The translations under genes were made by a program, and so were the position numbers. From assembly GCA_002450755.1 (NCBI GenBank), contig DKAI01000186.1, positions 1 to 13,260 on the forward strand: DNA of 13,260 nucleotides. Reading direction: 5' to 3'. Shown here one piece after another: positions 1 to 7,060 of this stretch; the first letter of the stretch is position 1; each line of letters starts with the position of its first letter. Source of the DNA: Deltaproteobacteria bacterium UBA6930. GTDB taxonomy: Bacteria > Myxococcota_A > UBA9160 > UBA6930. The notes under the pieces are model-generated. The model ran no database searches. It saw only the letters and a program-made list of their open reading frames with translations, and had not been told where the DNA came from.

Positions 1-105
1 AAATCGGGGCTTGCTTTAACGTCTGGCCTGCGCGCTCGACTTCGTACCCTTGCTCAGCACTCTTTGGATCATATTGCGTATTCTGCCGAAGATCTTTTGC
101 GTTAA
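1..105 (+). CDS. Possible 3' end of a gene entering from the left (partial)
   Basis: The first forward frame is open from the window edge to a TAA at 103-105. It gives about 34 residues, rich in Leu and Arg and ending in YSAEDLLR. The composition is ordinary for a soluble protein C-terminus, whereas the second forward frame stops at once and the third is unusually Cys-rich. No family can be recognised from so short a piece. The open frame could be chance, so the call is tentative. Confidence 0.4.
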   Translation, partial: KSGLALTSGLRARLRTLAQHSLDHIAYSAEDLLR

Positions 106-142
106 ACCCCCAACAGCAAAGAGTATTTATCCATAAAAGATT

Positions 143-171
143 TTGACACGGTGATCTATCGGTTGTAAATT
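143..171 (+). promoter_or_regulatory. Candidate sigma-70-type promoter for the flavinylation operon
   Basis: A perfect TTGACA (143-148) is followed after 17 bases by TAAATT (166-171), which matches four of six positions of TATAAT. Transcription would start near 178, leaving a leader of about 45 bases before the TTG start at 224. It sits just upstream of the first gene of a three-gene operon. The -35 match and spacing are good and the -10 match is moderate. No operator-like repeat was seen around it. Confidence 0.45.
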
Positions 172-223
172 TTGGAATTGAAAACGCTTTTCATTTCCAA
201 AAAGAACACCTCTAGGTGAGAAG

Positions 224-811
224 TTGAAGCCCCGCATGCCCCTGAATCTAATGTTCGCTCTACCTGTCCTGTTCGTCTTGGCCTTTGTACAGCCAGCGGA
301 AGGCAAAGTTTATGCCAGCAGGAAGCAAGCCATTTCTGAGGCGTTTCCGACTGCCACAAGGGTGACAGACGAGACTGTTTATTTGAATGATGGGCAATTT
401 GAACGGATTCAACGTTTGGCCAAGGCCCGTCTCGATTCTCGGATTCTCAGACTCTATACCGGTTTTGTTGACGAGAGAGTTATTGGTTACGCCCTAATCG
501 ACGTGCACACGGTGCGTACCTTACCGGAGGCCTTTTTATTGGTTATTTCGCCGACCGGTCAGATCAGTCGGCTCAGACTTTTAGCGTTTTATGAGCCTGC
601 CGATTATATTCCTCATGTAGTTTGGTTACGGCAATTTCAGGATAGATTTCTCGACCCCGACTTGAGTCTTAATCAAAAAATTCACGGTATCGTAGGTTCA
701 ACACTAACTAGCCAGGCAGTTACTAGTTCTGTGAGGCGGGCACTGGCGACATATCATGTTCTTCTCGAGAAGAGAACGGCCGCGAACTCGCTCTTGAGCG
801 ATAAGGATTAA
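224..811 (+). CDS. Exported FMN-binding-domain protein (RnfG/NqrC-type flavinylation target)
   Basis: This is a 195-residue protein with an N-terminal signal peptide: a basic start, a hydrophobic core at about residues 8-22, and probable cleavage near AEG-K at 27-28. The mature part resembles the FMN-binding domain found in RnfG, NqrC and NosR-like proteins. Near the C-terminus, VGSTLTS (157-163) matches the SGATxTS flavinylation motif, so Thr160 is the likely residue to which FMN is joined by a phosphoester bond. The start is TTG, with AGGTGAG at 214-220 properly spaced. The ATG at 236 is an in-frame alternative but would remove the basic N-region. It is followed at one base by the membrane protein gene and then by apbE, the matching FMN transferase. 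Its likely role is extracytoplasmic one-electron transfer. The partner and substrate are unknown. Confidence 0.8.
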   Translation: MKPRMPLNLMFALPVLFVLAFVQPAEGKVYASRKQAISEAFPTATRVTDETVYLNDGQFERIQRLAKARLDSRILRLYTGFVDERVIGYALIDVHTVRTLPEAFLLVISPTGQISRLRLLAFYEPADYIPHVVWLRQFQDRFLDPDLSLNQKIHGIVGSTLTSQAVTSSVRRALATYHVLLEKRTAANSLLSDKD

Positions 812-812
812 A

Positions 813-1325
813 TTGCGCTTTGTTATAACCGGAGAGTGGAGTCGTAATAGGCTTCTCCAGACAATTGTTGTTTGTTACTCCTTCTACGTCGCTCTTCTCT
901 GGGTTACTAATGCACTTTTGTACTTTAACAAGATGAACTTGAGCCCTAGTTCCGTCGTCGGTTATTACCTTGGAAACGAAGAGGCGTTTCTTTCACCACG
1001 ATCCTACTTGGGCATGCTGGAGATCTCACATTTTCATCTATTCGCGATGGGGATGCTTCTCCTCGTCCTTACCCACCTTATGTTATTCGTACAATTAAAA
1101 GGAAGTACGAAGGCATTTTTAATCGCAGTTCCTTTTTTCTCTGCTTTTCTAGACGAAGGTGCCGGTTGGCTAGTCCGATTTGTGTCGCCGGACTTCGCAA
1201 TTCTCAAGGTATTAGGATTCGTATTGTTGCAGGCCAGTTTGGCGACCTTAATCTTCATCTCGCTTTGGGCCGTTTTTCGAGGCAACAGCAAGAACTATAA
1301 AGGACAGTACGACAAGGAACCGTGA
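813..1325 (+). CDS. Small four-helix membrane protein of the flavinylation operon
   Basis: This is a 170-residue integral membrane protein. Hydrophobic segments lie at about 14-38, 72-95, 100-122 and 128-155. Segment two carries His73, His75 and His88. His75 and His88 are 13 residues apart on the same helix, a spacing seen for haem b ligands in cytochrome b proteins, but no matching pair of histidines is visible on another helix. Segment three contains an acidic DEG in a hydrophobic setting. The start is TTG, with AAGGA at 803-807, one base after the stop of the FMN-binding gene. The end overlaps the apbE start by four bases, so translational coupling is likely. Small membrane proteins of various families accompany FMN-binding domains and ApbE in many bacteria. 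I infer that this one anchors the flavoprotein or passes electrons to it. I do not recognise the exact family. Confidence 0.7.
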   Translation: MRFVITGEWSRNRLLQTIVVCYSFYVALLWVTNALLYFNKMNLSPSSVVGYYLGNEEAFLSPRSYLGMLEISHFHLFAMGMLLLVLTHLMLFVQLKGSTKAFLIAVPFFSAFLDEGAGWLVRFVSPDFAILKVLGFVLLQASLATLIFISLWAVFRGNSKNYKGQYDKEP

Positions 1326-2335
1326 TACGTAGTCTAGTTGCGAGTACTTATTTTCTGCTTTTTTGTCTCTTACCCCTAGAGGCCTTTTGTGGACCAGAAG
1401 ATGAACATGTGACGGATGGCCGTTATGCGATGGGGACCATCCTCGAAGTTACCGTGCAAAAAGGGGCGGCCAGCGTACTCAATTCAATTTTCGAAGAGGT
1501 CGACCGGATCGAGTCCGAACTTTCTTCATATAGAGAAGATAGTCAGCTTTCAATATTGAATCGCTCATCCGGAGGACCGACGGTTATGGTCTCCGACACC
1601 CTCGCAGAGGTCCTGGGACTTGCCAGGCATTATTTTGACGCTACCGATGGCGCTTTTGATGTGTCTGTCGGTCCACTAACCCACCTTTGGAAAAAATCCT
1701 TTCAAGCTGACTCTGTGCCTTCAAGTTTTTCTATAAACAACGCGCTCTCAAAGGTCGGCGTGCCCAAGCTTAAAATAGTTGGCAACAGTGTGTTGTTGCC
1801 AAAGGGGATGAGTCTCGACTTGGGGGGGATTGGAAAAGGATTCGCTCTTGATAAAGTCGAGCAGATTCTAGCTCGCGAATCAATCGAACGTGCGTTGATT
1901 TCATTTGGAGAGAGCAGCACCTTAGCCTTGGGTAGCCCACGAAATGCTGAGTCATGGACCTTGCTTGTTCGTGGATTTGGGCAGGATTTTATTGGACAAG
2001 TGTCTTTGGCTGATCAAGCTCTCTCAGTTTCTCGAAGTCATGGAAAAGTGACCGAGATTAAAGGGAGACAATTTGGACATATCTTTGACCCGGCGACAGG
2101 CATGCCGGTCAATCGAGAAGTGTTGGCCATGGTAGTTTCTCGGACCTCAACAGAGGCGGAAGTTTGGAGCACGGCACTCCTTGTACTTAACGTTGAAAAA
2201 GGTCTTGATCTTGTCGAGAAGGCAAGGGGCACAGAGGCCTTTGTTGCATCTCGTGTTGGGCCTGAGGGGGAGTTGGTCGTGAAAATGAGTAAGGGATTTT
2301 CAAAAACGGCTAATCTCATTTATGCTCCTGACTAA
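1322..2335 (+). CDS. apbE: FAD:protein FMN transferase (ApbE)
   Basis: ApbE moves FMN from FAD onto a Thr or Ser of flavoproteins outside the cytoplasm, and requires Mg2+. The 337-residue product has an N-terminal hydrophobic export signal (about 4-22) ending in LEAFCG. That is a poor lipobox because Phe precedes the Cys, so lipidation is doubtful. Family motifs are present in order: YAMGT near 36-40, a DRIES segment, DATDGAFDVSVGPL, DLGGIGKGFALDKV in the middle, GHIFDPATGMPV, and a C-terminal TEAEVWSTALLVL stretch corresponding to the metal-binding region. Length is typical of the family. The start is GTG, overlapping the previous stop as GTGA, with AAGGA at 1314-1318. Its obvious substrate is the FMN-binding protein two genes upstream. 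Confidence 0.92.
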   Translation: MIRSLVASTYFLLFCLLPLEAFCGPEDEHVTDGRYAMGTILEVTVQKGAASVLNSIFEEVDRIESELSSYREDSQLSILNRSSGGPTVMVSDTLAEVLGLARHYFDATDGAFDVSVGPLTHLWKKSFQADSVPSSFSINNALSKVGVPKLKIVGNSVLLPKGMSLDLGGIGKGFALDKVEQILARESIERALISFGESSTLALGSPRNAESWTLLVRGFGQDFIGQVSLADQALSVSRSHGKVTEIKGRQFGHIFDPATGMPVNREVLAMVVSRTSTEAEVWSTALLVLNVEKGLDLVEKARGTEAFVASRVGPEGELVVKMSKGFSKTANLIYAPD

Positions 2336-2358
2336 GTCAAAGCTAGAACATGCTGGTC

Positions 2359-3525
2359 TTAAGGAAGGAACCTTTCTGTGTCAGAAAGCTTTTGCGGGAG
2401 GTACTCTTCGATCACATAGTTCAAGCCCCATTTGGCAAGTGCTTGTTGCTCCGCACGAACGCCCATCTTTAAGAGTTGGTTAATTGCTTTTTGCCATGCC
2501 TTATGGGATTTAAAGAACGGGTCATTTTTTAAGGCGTCCTTTGCTCGTTTTATGTCTACTTCAAGAAGAGGATGGGTAGGTAGGTCGTATCGCTGGATAT
2601 CCTCCGGCGTAACGCCTAAAAATCGCGCCTGTGGGACGCAAAAAAACTGAGAAAGATGGGCAGCATTTCCGGAACCTACCTTTAGAGTCCTGTAAATATT
2701 AGATATTCCGTAGGGATCACAATCAACAAAGGCAAAAACAGGAATAGAGCATTCGTCTGCAAGTTTTCTTATAAATCTTCTCGTTGCCCTTGTGGGAACG
2801 CCGGCCATAGAAACCAAAATACAGTTGGCCGTTTGCCAGAATTTATGACTTTGTAATCGTTGAAATATGCCACCCGTCTCAATGGCGAGAATAAATTTAG
2901 CGTTCGTTTCAAAAGAAAGATGTTCAACGGATGAGGGTATCGAGTAGGCACCAGACCCAAAGCGAGTGCAGTCTATCCGCTCGACTTCTCCGGTTTCTCT
3001 GTCTGGGTCCAGGACAACTAGTTGTCCTGCAACGGCACCTCCGTGCTCGTCTGGTACAAATCGGAGTTGTTCTCTTGATACTCCACTGGTGGAGAATAAA
3101 GCTTCGATGTCATCCATTACGGCGTCTGATTCATTTTGTTCGTCAAAGCGCGCATCTTCCCAGTTTTTGCTTTGGTAGTAGGCATCACGCTTCGTAGCAA
3201 AATCTGAAGATTCGACGAGCTCTTTTGATAGGCCCATCATTCGCAGAGTCTGTGCAAAACTCTTTACCGTGTTAACAGTAAGAGTTCGTGTCTTCCTGAG
3301 TTTTCCGATTTCAAAATAGCCGCGTTTCTCAGAATAGGAAACATTGCCCAAAGACCGGATGGGAAATGAAAGATCTGGTTTTTTGAGCTTCCCTATTAGA
3401 GAGTGAACGCCTTTGGCCGTATTCACGATTGCTTCGACCGTGGTTCCATCAAGGTCTTCGCTCTCGCGTTTGTTCTTTTTGGTCGATTTTTTCTTACCGG
3501 TTTTTTTAGTTCGCCGTGCAGCCAT
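2359..3525 (-). CDS. top6A: DNA topoisomerase VI subunit A (Spo11-like)
   Basis: This is the DNA-cleaving subunit of the type IIB topoisomerase. With Top6B it forms an A2B2 enzyme that makes ATP-controlled double-strand breaks with covalent 5'-phosphotyrosyl ends and passes a duplex through them. The 388-residue protein begins with a Lys-rich tail (1-22). A winged-helix/5Y-CAP region follows, with TKRDAYYQSKNW at 111-122. By alignment with Spo11, Tyr117 is the catalytic residue, with Tyr116 beside it. The Toprim domain shows Glu216 in AIETGG and Asp268/Asp270 in DCDPYGISN, the expected Mg2+ ligands. All key residues are intact and length is normal for the family. AGGA at 3536-3533 lies just after the top6B stop, with a 12-base gap between the genes, so the two are co-transcribed. 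A 20-bp perfect palindrome lies within the gene. Confidence 0.95.
   Translation of the reverse strand: MAARRTKKTGKKKSTKKNKRESEDLDGTTVEAIVNTAKGVHSLIGKLKKPDLSFPIRSLGNVSYSEKRGYFEIGKLRKTRTLTVNTVKSFAQTLRMMGLSKELVESSDFATKRDAYYQSKNWEDARFDEQNESDAVMDDIEALFSTSGVSREQLRFVPDEHGGAVAGQLVVLDPDRETGEVERIDCTRFGSGAYSIPSSVEHLSFETNAKFILAIETGGIFQRLQSHKFWQTANCILVSMAGVPTRATRRFIRKLADECSIPVFAFVDCDPYGISNIYRTLKVGSGNAAHLSQFFCVPQARFLGVTPEDIQRYDLPTHPLLEVDIKRAKDALKNDPFFKSHKAWQKAINQLLKMGVRAEQQALAKWGLNYVIEEYLPQKLSDTERFLP
2372..2393 (+). terminator. Terminator-like hairpin after apbE, inside the 3' end of top6A
   Basis: A perfect 7-bp stem (CTTTCTG, 2372-2378, with CAGAAAG, 2382-2388) around a three-base loop is followed by C and TTTT on the + strand. 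It lies about 37 bases after the apbE stop and would end that operon before it runs into the convergent top6 genes. The stem is short and AT-leaning and the T run is brief, so it may be weak. On the - strand no T run follows. It overlaps the last codons of top6A. Confidence 0.35.
3010..3029. repeat. Perfect 20-bp palindrome inside top6A
   Basis: CAGGACAACT at 3010-3019 is followed directly by its exact reverse complement at 3020-3029, so the site is fully two-fold symmetric with no spacer. It lies in codons for GQLVVLD of Top6A, between the catalytic-Tyr domain and the Toprim domain. The symmetry stops at both ends. The function, if any, is unknown. It has the form of a homodimer-binding site. 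Confidence 0.6.
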
Positions 3526-3537
3526 AAAGGTTTCCTG

Positions 3538-5271
3538 TTAGTGCTTCCTACTATGCTCAAGCACGTGTGTTAGATCGGATACAACTTCTCCAGTCTGTTT
3601 CTCTGATAGTCCTAAAATTTGCTGAAGTCCTATGGCTACCTGGGGAATGTATTTCTCAATGTAGGCTCGCTTTTTGTTTTCATCCTCTGCCCTTTTTTTC
3701 TTCCTTATATGTGTTGCGACTTGCCTTCCACACTCCTGTAAGGCGAGTTTCAACTCCTTAATTATTTCAGGGTAATGCGCGATAGCTTCCTTGCTTTCAG
3801 AAGTAAAGGGAACCCAGACACTTGCAATATGGATCATTAGTACCATTGGCCCTACAGGAAGGGCTCCGCGGGGCTGCTGCATCTGGTACGATTTCCAGTC
3901 GGTTCCTGAGACAGCTTTTGTCATGGCACAGGCACCTTGCTGGTATTGGAGCGGGACCCGATTTGCGAATCTGTAAACGGTTACACTGTCTTCCCCCGAC
4001 AATTCACCTCCATAGGCTAAGCCAACTTCGACGGCGAAAGGGTTTCCACGGTAAACGGTTGGTCTACGAGTTATCGAAGCATAAAAATCAGCTTTAACCT
4101 CCGCTCTTAAAGCACGTCCAATTAATTCTTCTCCGATTGGGGCAATACAGTCCGTCGGAGGGGCCATGATCTTTACATCGGAGATAGATTGGTGGACACG
4201 TTCTGCCTCTTCCCGACTCATGTCCTTAGGGCGTCGAGAAGGTTGCATTTTGGCTTTAGAACAGATCTCTTCCGCGATTCTGGCGGAAACCCTGGAGAAG
4301 TCCTTTACAAGGCACCCTTTGAGATTCCGTGCCGTCGTATCTCGAAACATTTGCATGAGAACGCCAAGTTCGACTCCGTAGGGATGGGGTTTTATCTCTT
4401 CGGTTTCGGGAGGGAGCTCTTTAGTAACTCTGGGAAAGCGAACAGTTTCTTGTGATTTGCTTTCCGTGCTAGGCGGTAAGAAGTCAATAGATGCGTGAGG
4501 GTTTGCCAATGAGATTTGATGAATGTAGGCATCGATCGAGTGTTGTCCCCCTCGATAACCGCCTTCTAGTTCGATCTGTACTTGGGTGCCATGATCACGG
4601 TCCCAATCGACTTCTTCATCTTTTTTCACTCTAGGCTGATTCGTTTTTGTGTCGATGACTAATTCGAAGTAGTGAGCCGATTTACTCTTTCCTGTGCGAG
4701 TGACGATTGATATCGGTTTCCCTGTGGTTAAAAGTCCATACATTCCCGCGGCACTAATGCCGATGCCCTGTTGTCCTCTGCTCTGACGTAGTCTGTGGAA
4801 TTTTGATCCATAGAGCAGTCGTCCGAAAATTTTTGGAACTTGGGCACGAAGAATACCAGGACCATTGTCGCAAATTGTAACTAAAAATCTGGATTCGCTT
4901 TTTTGTTGTATCTGTACTTCGATCTCAGGTGAGATTCCTGCCTCTTCGCAGGCATCCAAAGAGTTGTCCACTCCCTCCTTTACCGTTGTCAACAGTGCCT
5001 TTGCAGGGTTATCAAAGCCCAAAAGGTGTCGATTCTTCGCGAAAAATTCCGAAACCGAGATGTCGCGCTGAGCCTTCGCCAAATCGGATGCATTTGAACG
5101 AATTCTTCGCGCCTTCGATTGTTCCGAACGGCCTTTACTGTGTGATTTTCCCTTTCGGTTCTCTCGTTCGTCGGCATTGATTGCATCGTTGCTAGAGGAG
5201 GACCGCCTCCGTGTAGCTTTCTTACGTTGTTTGGTCTTGGACTCGAAGGAGAAAGAGTCCTGCTTACTCAT
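3538..5271 (-). CDS. top6B: DNA topoisomerase VI subunit B (GHKL ATPase)
   Basis: This is the ATP-binding, dimerising subunit of topoisomerase VI. The 577-residue protein starts with about 60 residues rich in Ser, Lys and Arg, likely disordered. The GHKL domain follows: KEGVDNSLDA (98-107, with Glu99 the likely general base and Asn103 the Mg2+ ligand), CDNGPGI (134-140) and RGQQGIGISAAGMY (165-178). Residues of about 295-385 resemble the H2TH region (HPYGVELG, PPTDCIAPIGEE). The transducer domain (about 390-510) includes VEVGLAYGG, FANRVPL and the switch-lysine loop FTSESKEAIA with Lys494. A charged helical tail closes the protein and there is no Ig-like extension. ATG 5271 begins the first plausible in-frame start. 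The gene precedes top6A by 12 bases. The whole domain set matches archaeal and plant Top6B rather than GyrB or ParE. Confidence 0.95.
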   Translation of the reverse strand: MSKQDSFSFESKTKQRKKATRRRSSSSNDAINADERENRKGKSHSKGRSEQSKARRIRSNASDLAKAQRDISVSEFFAKNRHLLGFDNPAKALLTTVKEGVDNSLDACEEAGISPEIEVQIQQKSESRFLVTICDNGPGILRAQVPKIFGRLLYGSKFHRLRQSRGQQGIGISAAGMYGLLTTGKPISIVTRTGKSKSAHYFELVIDTKTNQPRVKKDEEVDWDRDHGTQVQIELEGGYRGGQHSIDAYIHQISLANPHASIDFLPPSTESKSQETVRFPRVTKELPPETEEIKPHPYGVELGVLMQMFRDTTARNLKGCLVKDFSRVSARIAEEICSKAKMQPSRRPKDMSREEAERVHQSISDVKIMAPPTDCIAPIGEELIGRALRAEVKADFYASITRRPTVYRGNPFAVEVGLAYGGELSGEDSVTVYRFANRVPLQYQQGACAMTKAVSGTDWKSYQMQQPRGALPVGPMVLMIHIASVWVPFTSESKEAIAHYPEIIKELKLALQECGRQVATHIRKKKRAEDENKKRAYIEKYIPQVAIGLQQILGLSEKQTGEVVSDLTHVLEHSRKH

Positions 5272-5298
5272 TATGTTCTAACCCCCGCTATACAGAAT

Positions 5299-5327
5299 AC
5301 TATAATGGGCGATAAGGTTTCTTTCGA
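5299..5327 (-). promoter_or_regulatory. Candidate promoter for the top6B-top6A operon
   Basis: On the - strand, TCGAAA (5327-5322) and TATAGT (5304-5299) are separated by 17 bases. They match the -35 and -10 consensus at four and five of six positions. This sits in the 67-base gap between the upstream lipoprotein gene and top6B, giving a leader of about 20 bases. It would let top6BA be expressed independently, although read-through from the lipoprotein gene is also possible because no terminator is visible in the gap. Confidence 0.35.
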
Positions 5328-5338
5328 GTCGAAGATGA

Positions 5339-6826
5339 TCAAAGAGGGACGAGGTCAGGGTCACTAATTTCTTTCCGGGTCAATTTCCCTTTTTCATAAA
5401 GAGAGGTTACGTCGATTTTTCCATCTGCGTTCTTGTCCTCCCGGCGCTTTTTTAGAAAGACTGACTCGCCGATTTTCTCATAATCCTCGAATGTATCCCT
5501 GCGTCCATCTGTATTCGTGTCTTTCTCAACACGCCGGATAAATTCGGGCCCCGCCCCCTCTCGTTCGTATAGAAGCCAGGTATCCATGACTCCATCTCCA
5601 TCGAGATCTTCCTCGGCTCGTTTCAGAACTCTGTTTTCGAAATAACTGACGCGATCTATCTGGCCATCTGTGTTCAGGTCGTGCTCCTCTCTAATCAGGG
5701 AGTCCCCCTGGTAGTGAAAGAAAGCGTCTTTGCGCCCGTCATGGTTGCGATCTACTTCACGAACGATCATTTGGCCAGAAGATGAGTAAGTCTGCCATTC
5801 ATCCGGTTCTTTATCTCTGTTTTCATCTAGGAGTATGTGACTGATTTCACCTTTTTTGTACTCGATCCATGTATCGATCGAGCCATCATAGTCGCGATCG
5901 AGTTCCTTACGGAGAAGGGTGCCATCTTCTTCGTCGTAGTAACGCAACTCCTCCGCTGTCCCGTCCTCGTCTGCATCAAGTGTCCGAACAGAAACTTGCA
6001 AAGGTTGTTCGTTGTTCCATCTGCCAGCCGGTATGACCTGTCTTTCTTTCTCAAAAATGGCAATCGGAAGTTCGCGTTGAATTGGAAGAGAGGGCGTAGC
6101 GCGTTTTTCTATGGTGGTTTCTAACTTTTGAATCTCCTGCTCAAGTCTTTTAGGGTCTGAGGTTTGTAAGGCTGTTGTTTGATTTCCAGGGTTACCTTTG
6201 AGAAGGGGGTCGGAACCCTGAACGGAATGGGGGGTTGGTGGCAAGACGGCTTGATCAGTTTGCTCCTTGCGGTCTATTTCCCTTAGGAGGGCTTCCTGCT
6301 TCGCGAGCTCATTTTCAATCTGGTCCTCCAAGTTGTCTTGTCGGTTAATCTCGTTTTCAAGTTCCGCCTCAATGTCCTGCTCTCTTCGACTTTCTGCTGG
6401 GGACCTGCCCGGCCTCGCGCCTCCGCCCCCGGGTTTCCCAAACGGGACCTGACCTGTGATGGCTCCATATATGAGCATGGTTCCCGCACCAACAGCGGCT
6501 CCGATAGGGCCTAATTGGCCGCCCACAACTGCGCCGACCATTGCACCCTCAACGGCCGCCTGTGTTCGGTTCGTCGGCTGGTTTGCTCCTGAGGCCTTTT
6601 TGGTTGGTTTGGTTGTAGTATCTGCTCCCGACGGGTCGCTCTTCTGAGTCGTCGGAGGCAATCCAGAATTGGTAGGTCTAGTGCTCCTTGTGGTGGTGCA
6701 GCCTGACTCGAGCAGCACAAAGACTATAAGCAGGAGTCCAACAGCTCGTAGACTGGCAGATTTAAAGCGCCGTTTATCGTCTGATTTTTGCCATCCAGGC
6801 TGACTCTGAGTCACGAGTGTTACCAC
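5339..6826 (-). CDS. Putative lipoprotein with glycine zipper, coiled coil and eight DxDxDG-type repeats
   Basis: This is a 495-residue protein of unrecognised function. A basic N-region (KRRFK) and a hydrophobic stretch (about 27-39) end in LESGC, so Cys43 is the probable lipidated residue, although Glu at -3 is atypical. A Thr/Pro/Ser-rich linker follows, then a Gly/Ala-rich hydrophobic segment (about 90-125, glycine-zipper-like), a charged coiled coil (about 145-190) and a second short helical segment (225-242). The C-terminal half holds eight repeats of 24-29 residues, each starting with an EF-loop-like DxDxDG at 284, 310, 334 (degenerate), 359, 383, 407, 436 and 464, usually followed by a D-x-aromatic strand and a Gly turn. 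Ca2+ binding is inferred. The first start is GTG 6826. GTG 6814 is in frame and has a better-spaced purine-rich GGTGG upstream. Likely an envelope or surface protein. Confidence 0.7.
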   Translation of the reverse strand: MVTLVTQSQPGWQKSDDKRRFKSASLRAVGLLLIVFVLLESGCTTTRSTRPTNSGLPPTTQKSDPSGADTTTKPTKKASGANQPTNRTQAAVEGAMVGAVVGGQLGPIGAAVGAGTMLIYGAITGQVPFGKPGGGGARPGRSPAESRREQDIEAELENEINRQDNLEDQIENELAKQEALLREIDRKEQTDQAVLPPTPHSVQGSDPLLKGNPGNQTTALQTSDPKRLEQEIQKLETTIEKRATPSLPIQRELPIAIFEKERQVIPAGRWNNEQPLQVSVRTLDADEDGTAEELRYYDEEDGTLLRKELDRDYDGSIDTWIEYKKGEISHILLDENRDKEPDEWQTYSSSGQMIVREVDRNHDGRKDAFFHYQGDSLIREEHDLNTDGQIDRVSYFENRVLKRAEEDLDGDGVMDTWLLYEREGAGPEFIRRVEKDTNTDGRRDTFEDYEKIGESVFLKKRREDKNADGKIDVTSLYEKGKLTRKEISDPDLVPL

Positions 6827-7060
6827 CCTCTTTTCGGCCTTAGTGTATCGTGTCTGAAAACTAAGTTAAGGGAATGAACATTAGCAGTCATGGAGCCGGG
6901 TGACCCAGGGGGATTTGCGCTAACTTGTCCTGCTGTACCGAAACTAGATGCTGAGTGTTTGAGGTTGCAGCTAACTGGAGCTTAGTCCTCTCCGAGCCTT
7001 TGATCCTGTTCAGACGTTGGAACTCAGACTTTCGAGATAATCACGGAGTAAAACTAGATA
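6827..7060. other. Divergent intergenic region, no gene
   Basis: This 234-base stretch separates the lipoprotein gene (-) from the NRDE-family gene (+), so it should hold promoters for both. Toward the lipoprotein gene, TTAACT (6869-6864) and TACACT (6847-6842) are 16 bases apart and weakly match sigma-70 elements. Toward the + strand gene, GATAAT at 7036-7041 is a possible -10 but lacks a well-placed -35. GGAG at 7045-7048 is the probable ribosome site. I see no small ORF, RNA gene or strong repeat here. Confidence 0.4.

Noticed and set aside
1..223. Search for a tRNA, riboswitch or attachment site at the left edge
   Set aside because: No cloverleaf, T-loop signature, long repeat or conserved aptamer pattern is visible.
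2359..5271. Possibility that the topoisomerase genes are gyrase/ParE or a topoisomerase VIII fusion
   Set aside because: Subunit B has the Top6B-type transducer and H2TH-like region, and A has the Spo11/Toprim order. The two subunits are separate full-length genes, unlike the fused topoisomerase VIII.
5321..5341. Inverted repeat TTCGA/TCGAA near the end of the lipoprotein gene
   Set aside because: The arms are five bases with a one-base loop, which cannot form a stable hairpin. It overlaps the candidate -35 but gives no further support.
6283..6720. Several overlapping open frames on both strands within the lipoprotein gene
   Set aside because: They are Ser/Pro/Arg-rich shadows of the repetitive coding sequence, lack ribosome sites and compete with a well-supported gene.
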